From Chitinophaga flava (lineage in GTDB: Bacteria; Bacteroidota; Bacteroidia; Chitinophagales; Chitinophagaceae): a DNA stretch of 64,000 nucleotides. Positions within the stretch are counted from its first letter, which is position 1. Every line of letters begins with the position of its first letter. The stretch lies in NCBI RefSeq assembly GCF_003308995.1, contig NZ_QFFJ01000001.1, forward strand, positions 3,844,001 through 3,908,000. The letters are read 5' to 3'. The position numbers and the translations under genes are program-made. Below the pieces are notes generated by a model. That model was not told the DNA's origin, ran no database searches, and saw only the letters and a list, made by a program, of their open reading frames with translations. Below, piece after piece: positions 42,881 to 50,306 of the stretch.

Positions 42881-43806
42881 GCAGAAAAGTATTAATTACC
42901 GCCAAAGTACACCCATATTTAACAGACCAGTTGAAGAACAAGGGCTTTGAGGTTGTATATGAGCCTTCCATTTCCTATGACGAAGTGTACAGTGCTATTA
43001 AGGATTGTACGGGGCTGATTGTCACCACCCGTATCAAGGTGGATAAGCATATTTTAGATCATGCACGGCAGCTGGAATGGATAGGCCGCCTGGGTTCCGG
43101 TATGGAGCTGATTGACGTGCCCTATGCCGAAAGCAAGGGTATTCGTTGTGTCAGCAGTCCGGAAGGCAACCGTGACGCGGTAGGCGAACAGGCCGTGGGA
43201 ATGTTGCTCTGCCTGCTCAATAACCTGCTGAAAAGCAGCCTGGAACTGCGGGAAGGCATCTGGGAACGCGATGGTAACCGGGGTTATGAGCTCAATGGCC
43301 GTACAGTAGGTATTATCGGCTACGGTAATACCGGTAGTGCCTTTGCACGCAAACTGAAAGGTTTTGATGTAAATATCCTGGCTTACGATAAGTATCGGAA
43401 AGGTTTTGGAACCGCTGATGTGAAAGAGGCCACCATGGCTGATATTTTTCACAACGCTGATGTGGTGAGTCTGCATCTGCCGTTGACGGAAGAAACCCGG
43501 CATATTGCCAATGCGGACTTTTTCCGGTCTTTCGATAAACCGGTTTGGTTTATGAACACCGCCAGGGGTAAGCTGGTGAATACACCTGACCTGATCTCCG
43601 CCCTGGAGCAGGGTATTATTGGCGGGGCCTGTCTGGATGTATTGGAAAATGAAAAGCTAGGCAGTTATTCACCGGAGGAGAAGGACCAGCTGGCCTGGTT
43701 GCTGAAGGCAAAAAATGTAGTGGTAACACCGCATATAGCGGGTTATTCCCATGAGGCAAGCATTAAGATGGCACGTATCGTGCTGGAAAAACTAAATATC
43801 CTGTAA
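42877..43806 (+). CDS. D-isomer-specific 2-hydroxyacid dehydrogenase
   Basis: This 309-residue NAD-dependent dehydrogenase is of the SerA/PdxB family. The catalytic domain segments flank a Rossmann domain with GIIGYGNTGSAFARKL. The catalytic Arg, Glu and His are seen in NTARGKLVNT, ACLDVLENEK and TPHIAGYSHEAS. It is short, with no ACT domain, so it is not a full feedback-regulated 3-phosphoglycerate dehydrogenase. It is coupled to rsmA by a 4-nt overlap and lies near divergent pdxA. A role in serine or vitamin B6 synthesis is possible but unproven. A long hairpin terminator follows. Confidence 0.88.
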   Translation: MSRKVLITAKVHPYLTDQLKNKGFEVVYEPSISYDEVYSAIKDCTGLIVTTRIKVDKHILDHARQLEWIGRLGSGMELIDVPYAESKGIRCVSSPEGNRDAVGEQAVGMLLCLLNNLLKSSLELREGIWERDGNRGYELNGRTVGIIGYGNTGSAFARKLKGFDVNILAYDKYRKGFGTADVKEATMADIFHNADVVSLHLPLTEETRHIANADFFRSFDKPVWFMNTARGKLVNTPDLISALEQGIIGGACLDVLENEKLGSYSPEEKDQLAWLLKAKNVVVTPHIAGYSHEASIKMARIVLEKLNIL

Positions 43807-43827
43807 ATCCCGTCCCTGGATTTGCGA

Positions 43828-43869
43828 TTCCGAATTAAATCATTGATTTTCAATTGTTTTAATTCGGAA
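43828..43869 (+). terminator. Terminator of the rsmA operon
   Basis: TTCCGAATTAAA (43828-43839) pairs perfectly with TTTAATTCGGAA (43858-43869), with an inner ATTGA/TCAAT pairing that shortens the loop. A TTTTTTCTTT run begins 9 nt later. Confidence 0.7.
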
Positions 43870-43901
43870 AGGTGATGGTTTTTTCTTTATCCAAAATTTA
43901 T

Positions 43902-43961
43902 TATATTTGCAATAACCAGTAAACAACGCTTCTGTGCAAATGGAGGCGTTGATTTTTTTTT
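43902..43961 (+). promoter_or_regulatory. greA promoter box and terminator-like leader hairpin (putative attenuator)
   Basis: TATATTTG (43902-43909) is a perfect -7 box. Starting 15 nt further on, CAACGCTTC (43924-43932) pairs with GAGGCGTTG (43943-43951) with one G-T pair, and nine T residues follow (43953-43961). This is a complete intrinsic terminator between the promoter and the greA ATG at 43990. The upstream operon has its own terminator, so this one most likely acts on the greA transcript. Confidence 0.6.
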
Positions 43962-43989
43962 CTTATAACCATAAAAAAACAAGCAGGTT

Positions 43990-44463
43990 ATGTCTGGCAT
44001 AAACTACGTTACGAAAGAAACCCTGGATCAAATGATGAGTGAGCTTAATATTCTCAAAACCAAGGGTCGTGCAGAAATAGCACGTGCCATTTCGGAGGCA
44101 CGTGAGAAGGGGGACTTGAAGGAAAATGCCGAATATGATGCCGCCAAAGAAGCGCAAGGTTTACACGAGGCCAAGATAGCAACGCTGGAATCGGCTATTG
44201 CCACTTCCCGTATTGTGAGTGCAGATGCGATCGATACATCCAAAGTGTCCATATTATGCAAAGTGACAATAACAAACATGGCCAACAAGAAAACGGTTAC
44301 CTACCAGCTGGTTTCTGAAACCGAAGCCGACCTGAAGGCAGGTAAGATTTCCGTTACTTCCCCTATCGGAAAAGGGTTGTTGGGTAAACAGGTGGGTGAC
44401 GTGGCAGATGTACAGGCACCCAATGGTGTGATCAAGTTTAAAATAGACAGTATCACCGCATAA
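43990..44463 (+). CDS. greA: Transcription elongation factor GreA
   Basis: This 157-residue protein binds the RNA polymerase secondary channel and stimulates cleavage of backtracked RNA. The N-terminal coiled coil has the conserved acidic tip (AREKGDLKENAEYDAAKEAQ, about 38-57) with the two key acidic residues. The C-terminal FKBP-like domain includes ISVTSPIGKGLLGKQVGDV. Length is standard. Its leader contains a strong terminator-like hairpin, which suggests control by attenuation. Its own terminator lies at 44493-44522. Confidence 0.97.
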   Translation: MSGINYVTKETLDQMMSELNILKTKGRAEIARAISEAREKGDLKENAEYDAAKEAQGLHEAKIATLESAIATSRIVSADAIDTSKVSILCKVTITNMANKKTVTYQLVSETEADLKAGKISVTSPIGKGLLGKQVGDVADVQAPNGVIKFKIDSITA

Positions 44464-44492
44464 CCTTTTATGCTGGTTTTAACGATATTTGT

Positions 44493-44522
44493 AGGGGTTG
44501 CAGTGATGCTACCCCTTTTTTA
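44493..44522 (+). terminator. Intrinsic terminator of greA
   Basis: AGGGGT (44493-44498) pairs with ACCCCT (44511-44516), and inner GCA pairs with TGC around a 4-nt loop. TTTTTTATTT follows. Confidence 0.75.
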
Positions 44523-44537
44523 TTTAAACCTTTACAT

Positions 44538-44927
44538 ATGACGATCTTCACAAAAATTATCCGGGGAGAAATACCCAGCTACAAGATTGCAGAGAACGAG
44601 CACTTTTATGCTTTTCTGGATATTTTCCCTTTGATGAAGGGACATACGCTGGTAATCCCCAAAGTGGAAACGGACAAGTTTTTTGACGTATCTGATGATT
44701 TGATGAGGGAGTGGTTGTTATTTGCCAAACCTATTGCGAAGGCAATAGAGCAGGTGGTACCTTGTAACCGGGTAGGTGTGAGTGTGGTAGGCCTTGAAGT
44801 ACCTCATGCACATATGCACCTTATTCCGATCAATTCTGTAGATGACATGAATTTTTCGCGCGGCAAGCTGAAACTGTCAGAGGAGGAGTTTAAAGCAATC
44901 CAGGAACAGATAGTGGCGCAGCTGTAG
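44538..44927 (+). CDS. HIT family (histidine triad) nucleotide-binding protein
   Basis: This 129-residue HIT protein is close to HinT and Fhit-like phosphoramidases, which hydrolyse nucleotide monophosphate esters. It starts TIFTKIIRGEIPSYKIAENE and carries the triad VPHAHMHLIPI (His-x-His-x-His). Length is normal. It ends 1 nt before the convergent response regulator gene stop. The exact substrate is unknown. Confidence 0.93.
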   Translation: MTIFTKIIRGEIPSYKIAENEHFYAFLDIFPLMKGHTLVIPKVETDKFFDVSDDLMREWLLFAKPIAKAIEQVVPCNRVGVSVVGLEVPHAHMHLIPINSVDDMNFSRGKLKLSEEEFKAIQEQIVAQL

Positions 44928-44928
44928 T

Positions 44929-45627
44929 TTATGACTTCACAGGGATATTGAACCGGAAACCTACACCGTGGAGTGTTTCCAGTTTAACATGCGGATCAGA
45001 CTTAAAATGTTTTCTGAGTTTGGTCACAAAAACGTCCATGCTCCGGCCCAGGAAGTAGTCGTCTTTACCCCATACATGCGAAAGAATATCTTCTCTTTTG
45101 AGTGTTTTATTGGGGTTTTCGCACAGGTATCTGAGTAATTCGGCTTCTTTCTGGGTGAGTGAAATGGAAATTTCTCCTGACTCGTTGTAGAGGCGGAGAT
45201 CTTCATAGTCAAACATCAGTTTCCCGATGGCAAAGGTGGTACTTCTTTTGGCAATCTGGCTTCTGGTTCTTTTCAGGAATACTTCAATACGCAGGATCAG
45301 TTCCTGCATGCTGAATGGTTTACTGATATAATCATCTGCACCGGTGCGCAGTCCGGCGATCCGGTCTTCCTTTTCATTTTTGGAAGTCAGGAACAGGATG
45401 GGAATATGATCATTGACAGTGCGGATCTGTTGCGCCAGTGTAAGGCCGTCTTTTTTGGGCATTACCACATCCAGCAAACAAATATCGAAAGTGCGTAACT
45501 GAAACTGTTCCCACGCGGCCTGGCCGTCTATACTGTGCACAACATCGTAGCCCGCTTCTTCCAACCGCTTCTTTGTAACTGCACCAATATATTCATCATC
45601 TTCCACCAATAGGATTCTTGCTTTCAT
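44929..45627 (-). CDS. OmpR-family response regulator (orphan)
   Basis: This 232-residue regulator resembles RprY of Bacteroides. The receiver domain has LVEDDEYIG, the phosphoacceptor Asp in ICLLDVVMP, FLTSKN and YISKPFS. The C-terminal winged helix has LTQKEAELLRYLCENPNKTL and GRSMDVFVTKLRKHF. No histidine kinase gene is adjacent, so its partner lies elsewhere. A close relative is encoded about 2.7 kb away at 48306-49013. It lies downstream of ruvC on the same strand, with a 177-bp gap. Confidence 0.92.
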   Translation of the reverse strand: MKARILLVEDDEYIGAVTKKRLEEAGYDVVHSIDGQAAWEQFQLRTFDICLLDVVMPKKDGLTLAQQIRTVNDHIPILFLTSKNEKEDRIAGLRTGADDYISKPFSMQELILRIEVFLKRTRSQIAKRSTTFAIGKLMFDYEDLRLYNESGEISISLTQKEAELLRYLCENPNKTLKREDILSHVWGKDDYFLGRSMDVFVTKLRKHFKSDPHVKLETLHGVGFRFNIPVKS

Positions 45628-45804
45628 ATCTGCCTGATGCTGATTAATATAAAAAAGCTTGTTGCACTATTCATGCTTAACAAATGATGGTCATTTTTCA
45701 TAGTGATGCTAAATTTCCGGTTATCACCGGGTTAGCCATTATTCAGGATGAACATTTTCAAACAAAGTAACTACATTTTACGAATTTATGAAATAAGCTT
45801 TTCG

Positions 45805-46365
45805 TTACCGTGAAATCCTTTCAGGGTGTTTTTGTAAAAATTGTTCCCATCCTTTTGATTTACTTATGGCTGCGAGCGGATTGCTTTCCTGATAGAAGTG
45901 ACAAACCGCTACAGCCAAGGCATCGGTAGCATCGAAGTAATCAGGCCGTTCTTTGATACTGAGAATACGCTGCAGCATCAGCCATACTTGTTCCTTATCG
46001 GAATTACCATTGCCGGTAACGGATTGTTTTACCTTTTTGGGCGAGTATTCTGCTACCGTCAGGCCAGCCTGCATGGCGGTGGCAATAGCCACACCCTGCG
46101 CTCTGCCCAGCTTGAGCATACTCTGTACGTTTTTCCCGAAAAAGGGTGCTTCAATCGCAAAGCAGGTCGGTTTGTATTCCTGGATTAGTTCATTAACGCG
46201 GGAATGAATCAGTTGTAAGCGTTCATAGTGGTCCTTCAACCGGGATAATTTCAGAACGTCCATATCTATCAGACTGGCTTTTTTACCTTCCACCCGAATC
46301 AGTCCATATCCCATCACCAGGGTACCGGGGTCAATGCCGAGAATTATTTTTGCCTTGTTTGCCAA
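45805..46365 (-). CDS. ruvC: Holliday junction resolvase RuvC
   Basis: This 186-residue endonuclease resolves Holliday junctions. Catalytic acids are seen in ILGIDPGT, CFAIEAPFF and the paired Asp of DATDALAVAVCH. A TTG at 46365 gives the usual MANKAKIILGIDPGT start. No ATG exists upstream, and a TACTTTTG promoter box on the minus strand (46409-46402) lies 37 nt upstream of it. The longer frame from TTG at 46425 would include the promoter itself. The gene diverges from the 46397 gene, and their 5' regions overlap in sequence use. ruvB is 3 kb away on the same strand, not adjacent. Confidence 0.95.
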   Translation of the reverse strand: MANKAKIILGIDPGTLVMGYGLIRVEGKKASLIDMDVLKLSRLKDHYERLQLIHSRVNELIQEYKPTCFAIEAPFFGKNVQSMLKLGRAQGVAIATAMQAGLTVAEYSPKKVKQSVTGNGNSDKEQVWLMLQRILSIKERPDYFDATDALAVAVCHFYQESNPLAAISKSKGWEQFLQKHPERISR

Positions 46366-46373
46366 CCACAGTA

Positions 46374-46409
46374 TATTTTTGCACAAATCTTGATATCTGA
46401 ACAAAAGTA
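46374..46409. promoter_or_regulatory. Interlocked divergent promoters of ruvC and the 46397 gene
   Basis: TATTTTTG on the plus strand (46374-46381) faces the membrane protein gene, with TTTG 12 nt upstream (46358-46361). TACTTTTG on the minus strand (46409-46402) faces ruvC, with TTG 13 nt upstream (46425-46423). Each promoter lies inside or at the edge of the other gene, so the two may interfere. Confidence 0.5.
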
Positions 46410-47386
46410 CCAAAATAATTCTCAATTACTTATTAGGGGCAGGGCTTTTTACCTGGTTGGCTTATTCGATCTATCATCAGCTGACGCACCGTGAAAACCT
46501 GGAGCAGTCGTTGACGCACATGACCAAAACCATACAGGAAAAGGGATGGATAGGATTATTGCTGGTGCTGCTGCTAATGTTTTTTAACTGGGGACTGGAA
46601 GCGAAAAAGTGGCAGAAACTGGTCAAACCATTGGAACCCATTTCTTTCCGCAGAGCCTTCAGTGCCATTCTGTCCGGTGTTTCCCTGTCTATCAATACTC
46701 CTAATCGTATAGGCGAATACGGTGGACGCATTCTGTATCTCAAAAACGGCAATAAACTGAAAGCTATTGCTGCCACTATTGTGGGTAGCTTCAGTCAGCT
46801 CATTGTGACTGTTATTTTTGGGTTAATAGGTATGCTTTACTATTTGAACAACTTCAGTGTAGTAAAGGAAAACGGATATTTCCCTCCCAACTTCTGGGAG
46901 AAAATCGTGTTTGGCATCCTCGTAGTAATTTGTGTGCTGACGATATTGTTATATTTTCGGTTACAAATTATTCTGGCTGTATTTGAAAAAGTCCGGTTTT
47001 TGCGAAAGGCAAAGGTTTTTGTTCAGATCATCGTTCGTTATTCTGCCGCTGATTTACGTTACCTGTTGCTGCTTTCAGCCATACGATATCTGGTCTTCTC
47101 GGCACAGTATTTGATTTTGTTGGACGCCCTGGGGCTGGAGTTTTTGTGGTGGCAGGCCTTTTTTCTCAATAGCGTTATTTATCTGGTTATGGCCATGGTG
47201 CCTACCATCGCTATCGCAGAATTAGGGATCCGTGGAAAAGTAAGTATCTATTTCCTCGGACTGCTCAGTACCAATACAGCCGTTATCATAGCAGCCACGG
47301 GGGGCATCTGGTTGATCAACCTGTGTTTGCCGGCAGTGATGGGAAGTGTGCTGCTCTTAGGAATAAAAATTTTTAAGGAAAAATAG
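46397..47386 (+). CDS. Lysylphosphatidylglycerol synthase TM-region-like membrane protein, probable CTG start
   Basis: This is a roughly 329-residue membrane protein with about seven or eight helices of the LPG_synthase_TM/UPF0104 flippase-like family. Conserved parts include FSAILSGVSLSINTPNRIGE and MAMVPTIAIAELGIRG. The family N-terminus (NKSTKIILNYLLGAGLFTWL) is encoded in frame from 46397, and the frame is stopped by TGA at 46391. The only start-like codon before this helix is CTG at 46397. The first TTG, at 46457, would cut the first helix in two. No catalytic MprF synthase domain is present. The function, perhaps lipid flipping, is unknown. Confidence 0.83.
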   Translation: MNKSTKIILNYLLGAGLFTWLAYSIYHQLTHRENLEQSLTHMTKTIQEKGWIGLLLVLLLMFFNWGLEAKKWQKLVKPLEPISFRRAFSAILSGVSLSINTPNRIGEYGGRILYLKNGNKLKAIAATIVGSFSQLIVTVIFGLIGMLYYLNNFSVVKENGYFPPNFWEKIVFGILVVICVLTILLYFRLQIILAVFEKVRFLRKAKVFVQIIVRYSAADLRYLLLLSAIRYLVFSAQYLILLDALGLEFLWWQAFFLNSVIYLVMAMVPTIAIAELGIRGKVSIYFLGLLSTNTAVIIAATGGIWLINLCLPAVMGSVLLLGIKIFKEK

Positions 47387-47395
47387 CTTCCAGCA

Positions 47396-48187
47396 ATGAG
47401 ATACCTTCTGCTCATCTTGTTATCTATCGCCTGTATAACCCCCGCTCACGCGCAAAATGACTTCTGTTCTATCCGCAATGCCAGTTTTAATGCCGGAGAA
47501 AGTATCACCTTCAAAGTGATGTACAACCTGGGTAAAATGTATGTTGGTGCAGGTGAGGCCATATTCACTGTTAACCTCGAACGTTTCGCCAACCGTGATG
47601 TTTACCATATTGTCGGTGATGGCCGTACCTTCCGTGCCTACGACTGGATCTTCAAGGTGCGTGATAAATATGAAACCTTCCTCGATACAGCCACCATGCA
47701 GCCCCTGAAATTTCTGCGCAATGTCAACGAAGGAGGATATAAAATTTATAACAATGTAGTATTTAATCAGGCTGCTCACCAGGCCGTTAGTACCAATGGG
47801 ACCTTTCCTGTACCACCATGTGTACAGGATGTGATCAGTTCCATCTACTACGCCCGCAATATCGACTTCAGCAAAGCCCAGGAAGGCGATAAAATACCCT
47901 TCGCCATGTTCCTCGATGACCAGGTATATAACATATACATCCGCTACCTGGGCAAGGAAGAAGTAAATACCCGCTTCGGTAAATTCAGAGCTATCAAATT
48001 CAAGCCGCTGCTGATCAAAGGCACCATCTTCGAAGGCGGAGAAAAAATGACCGTATGGGTAAGCGATGATGCCAATAAAGTACCACTGCGGATAGAAAGC
48101 CCTATTTCTGTGGGGAATATCATCGTAGACATGGTCAACTACACTAATCTTCGGCATTCCTTCACTTCTCTGTTAAAACAACGGTAA
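47396..48187 (+). CDS. DUF3108 domain-containing secreted protein
   Basis: This 263-residue protein has a signal peptide (MRYLLLILLSIACITPAHA). The mature part is a predicted beta-rich DUF3108 domain (about 30-255: GESITFKVMYNLGKMYVGAG, LKFLRNVNEGGYKIYN, VWVSDDANKVPLRIESPISV). The family is widespread in Bacteroidota and periplasmic, with no established function. It starts 9 nt after the upstream membrane protein gene, so the two are co-transcribed. A small palindrome (48182-48200) overlaps its stop codon. Confidence 0.9.
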   Translation: MRYLLLILLSIACITPAHAQNDFCSIRNASFNAGESITFKVMYNLGKMYVGAGEAIFTVNLERFANRDVYHIVGDGRTFRAYDWIFKVRDKYETFLDTATMQPLKFLRNVNEGGYKIYNNVVFNQAAHQAVSTNGTFPVPPCVQDVISSIYYARNIDFSKAQEGDKIPFAMFLDDQVYNIYIRYLGKEEVNTRFGKFRAIKFKPLLIKGTIFEGGEKMTVWVSDDANKVPLRIESPISVGNIIVDMVNYTNLRHSFTSLLKQR

Positions 48188-48200
48188 AATATATTTACCG
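48182..48200 (+). terminator. Small palindrome over the DUF3108 stop codon
   Basis: CGGTAAA (48182-48188) pairs perfectly with TTTACCG (48194-48200) around a 5-nt loop. There is no T-run, so terminator activity would be weak. It may be a regulatory site. Confidence 0.35.
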
Positions 48201-48305
48201 GGCTGAAAATGAGTAGATTTAACAATTCTTTTGTTCAGTCCGGTGCAAATTTTGACGACCTTACGTGCCGTAGAAAAACTTTATATTTGTTATAATCAAC
48301 CCTTT

Positions 48306-49013
48306 ATGATTATGGAAGAACGTAAACCGAAGATATTACTGGCGGAAGATGATACCAACCTGGGCATGGTACTTAAAAACTACCTGGAACTCAATGACTA
48401 TGATGTGGAATTATGTCGTGATGGCATTCTGGCGCTGGCCGCTTTCCGCCGCGAAAAATTCGATATCTGCCTGCTGGACATTATGATGCCCAATATGGAC
48501 GGCTTTAAACTGGCGGAAGAAATCCGGGACGTAGACCCCGATATCCCCCTGTTTTTCCTCTCCGCTAAAACCATGAAGGAAGACATTATCCAGGGGTATA
48601 AACTGGGTGCTGATGATTATATCTCCAAACCATTTGATAGTGAGCTGTTGCTGCTCAAGATCAAAGCAATCCTGAAACGTAACCAGGAGCTCAACAGCAA
48701 GGAAGAGGAACAGCATGAATTCCAGATAGGTTCCTATGCCTTCAACTCCCGTCTGCGTACCCTGGCCCACAACGGCGAAACACATACCCTCTCTCCCAAA
48801 GAGAACGAGCTGCTGCATATGCTTTGTGAACATAAAAACGATCTGCTGCCCAGAGAGCTCGCCCTCAAAAAGATATGGGGCAGCGATACCTACTTCAACG
48901 GACGTAGCATGGACGTTTATATCGCCAAACTCCGTAAATACCTGAAAGAGGATTCCAACATCGAAATCGTGAATATACACGGTAATGGTTTCCGTTTGGT
49001 GGTAAAGGAGTAA
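48306..49013 (+). CDS. OmpR-family response regulator (RprY-like, orphan)
   Basis: This 235-residue regulator has a receiver with LLAEDDTNLG, phosphoacceptor Asp in ICLLDIMMP, FLSAKT and YISKPFD, and a winged helix with LSPKENELLHMLCEHKND and GRSMDVYIAKLRKYL. Two ATGs (48306 and 48312) are possible. A TATATTTG box (48282-48289) precedes both. No kinase is adjacent. It is a paralogue of the regulator at 44929-45627. Its stop codon TAA (49011-49013) is the left end of a 177-bp palindrome shared with the convergent ruvB gene. Confidence 0.93.
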   Translation: MIMEERKPKILLAEDDTNLGMVLKNYLELNDYDVELCRDGILALAAFRREKFDICLLDIMMPNMDGFKLAEEIRDVDPDIPLFFLSAKTMKEDIIQGYKLGADDYISKPFDSELLLLKIKAILKRNQELNSKEEEQHEFQIGSYAFNSRLRTLAHNGETHTLSPKENELLHMLCEHKNDLLPRELALKKIWGSDTYFNGRSMDVYIAKLRKYLKEDSNIEIVNIHGNGFRLVVKE

Positions 49014-49187
49014 CTGTGATGGATGTGATAAATACTGATGCTCCTGATGGAGTGAAGATAAAAACAAAGAACCCATTGATTTTACATCAATGGGTTCTTT
49101 GTTTTTATCAATAAGATATTGAATTCATTTTCGCTTATATCTCTGCTTCATCAGGAGCATCAGTATTTATCACATCCATCACAGTTA
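49011..49187. repeat. 177-bp nested palindrome bounded by two stop codons
   Basis: The 39 nt at 49011-49049 are the perfect reverse complement of 49149-49187. Pairing extends 3 bp further with one G-T pair. The left arm starts with the TAA of the response regulator gene. The right arm ends with the complement of the TAA of ruvB. Inside lie a perfect 24-bp hairpin (49057-49109) and a small AGATAT/ATATCT pair (49114-49119 with 49137-49142). The layout resembles a miniature element with terminal inverted repeats. No transposase and no clear target duplication are seen. Confidence 0.85.
49057..49109. terminator. Bidirectional terminator inside the 177-bp palindrome
   Basis: A perfect 24-bp stem (49057-49080 with 49086-49109) closes a 5-nt loop. 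The GAACCCATTGAT core is flanked by an A-run on the left and a T-run on the right, so it can terminate both the response regulator gene and ruvB. Confidence 0.85.
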
Positions 49188-50213
49188 GAATAGTAGCTGG
49201 CTACCTCCCCGGAATGGTGTTTTACCCAGGTGCAGATAGGCTTTTTCTGTGACTTCACGGCCACGGGGTGTACGTTTGATAAAACCTTCCTGTATCAGAA
49301 ACGGTTCGTATACTTCTTCAAGCGTACCGGCTTCTTCTCCTACTGCGGTGGCAATAGTGGTGATGCCTACAGGGCCGCCTTTAAAGTTTTCGATGATTAC
49401 CTGCAGGATACGGTTGTCCATTTCATCGAGACCGTATTCGTCTACGTTGAGTGCTTTAAGGCTAAGCTGGGCTATTTCAAGATCAATGACGCCATTGCCA
49501 ATTACCATAGCGAAGTCACGTACACGACGCAGCAAACCATTGGCAATACGGGGAGTGCCACGGGAACGTCGCGCAATTTCTCCGGCAGCATCTGAGGTGA
49601 TTTTAGTACCCAGGAGTCCAGCCGCACGCCAGATGATCTTCTGTAAAGTGGTGGCATTGTAGTATTCCATCCTCGACTTGATACCAAAGCGGGAAAGCAG
49701 TGGCGCCGTCAACAATCCCGAACGCGTGGTAGCGCCGATCAGTGTAAACGGATGCAGATTGATCTGAATGGAACGGGCACTGGGTCCGGAATCTATCATG
49801 ATATCGATACGGTAGTCTTCCATGGCAGAATACAGGTATTCTTCCACGACGGTACTTAACCGGTGTATTTCATCGATAAACAGTACATCTTTTTCTTCCA
49901 GGTTGGTCAGCAAGCCTGCCAGGTCGCCCGGTTTCTCTATCACCGGCCCGGAGGTTTCGCGGATATTCACGCCCAGCTCATTGGCCACAATACGCGACAG
50001 GGTGGTCTTTCCCAGTCCCGGCGGGCCATGGAACAACACGTGGTCCAGTGCTTCCCCGCGCATTTTGGCGGCTTTGATGAATATCTTCAGATTTTCGATG
50101 ATCTGATCCTGGCCCGAAAAATCAATGATCTCCCGGGGACGAATGCTGTTCTCAAACTCTTTCTCAGCTGCACTGAGTCTGTTTTCTTCTGGTCTTAAAG
50201 GCTCATTAGACAT
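49185..50213 (-). CDS. ruvB: Holliday junction branch migration ATPase RuvB
   Basis: This 342-residue AAA+ motor drives RuvA-bound Holliday junction branch migration. Walker A is HGPPGLGKTTLS, Walker B is VLFIDEIHRL, followed by the sensor block IGATTRSGLLTAPL and the C-terminal winged helix with RRSRGTPRIANGLLRRVRD. The Met at 50213 (MSNEPLRPEENRLS) is the normal start. A longer in-frame extension to 50288 is not conserved-looking. Its TAA stop lies at the end of the 177-bp palindrome. ruvA is not in the window. Confidence 0.97.
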   Translation of the reverse strand: MSNEPLRPEENRLSAAEKEFENSIRPREIIDFSGQDQIIENLKIFIKAAKMRGEALDHVLFHGPPGLGKTTLSRIVANELGVNIRETSGPVIEKPGDLAGLLTNLEEKDVLFIDEIHRLSTVVEEYLYSAMEDYRIDIMIDSGPSARSIQINLHPFTLIGATTRSGLLTAPLLSRFGIKSRMEYYNATTLQKIIWRAAGLLGTKITSDAAGEIARRSRGTPRIANGLLRRVRDFAMVIGNGVIDLEIAQLSLKALNVDEYGLDEMDNRILQVIIENFKGGPVGITTIATAVGEEAGTLEEVYEPFLIQEGFIKRTPRGREVTEKAYLHLGKTPFRGGSQLLF

Positions 50214-50306
50214 AATACCCGTCAAAAATACCAAATTAAATTCAGGGGGATTTACGTAACTTAATAAAGTTACTTCTTCCCTTGTCAACTATCAAAACGC
50301 CCCCTC

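Noticed and set aside
49011..49187. Functional link between RuvB and the cruciform-forming palindrome at its 3' end
   Set aside because: It is tempting because RuvB acts on four-way junctions, but nothing in the sequence supports more than coincidence of position.
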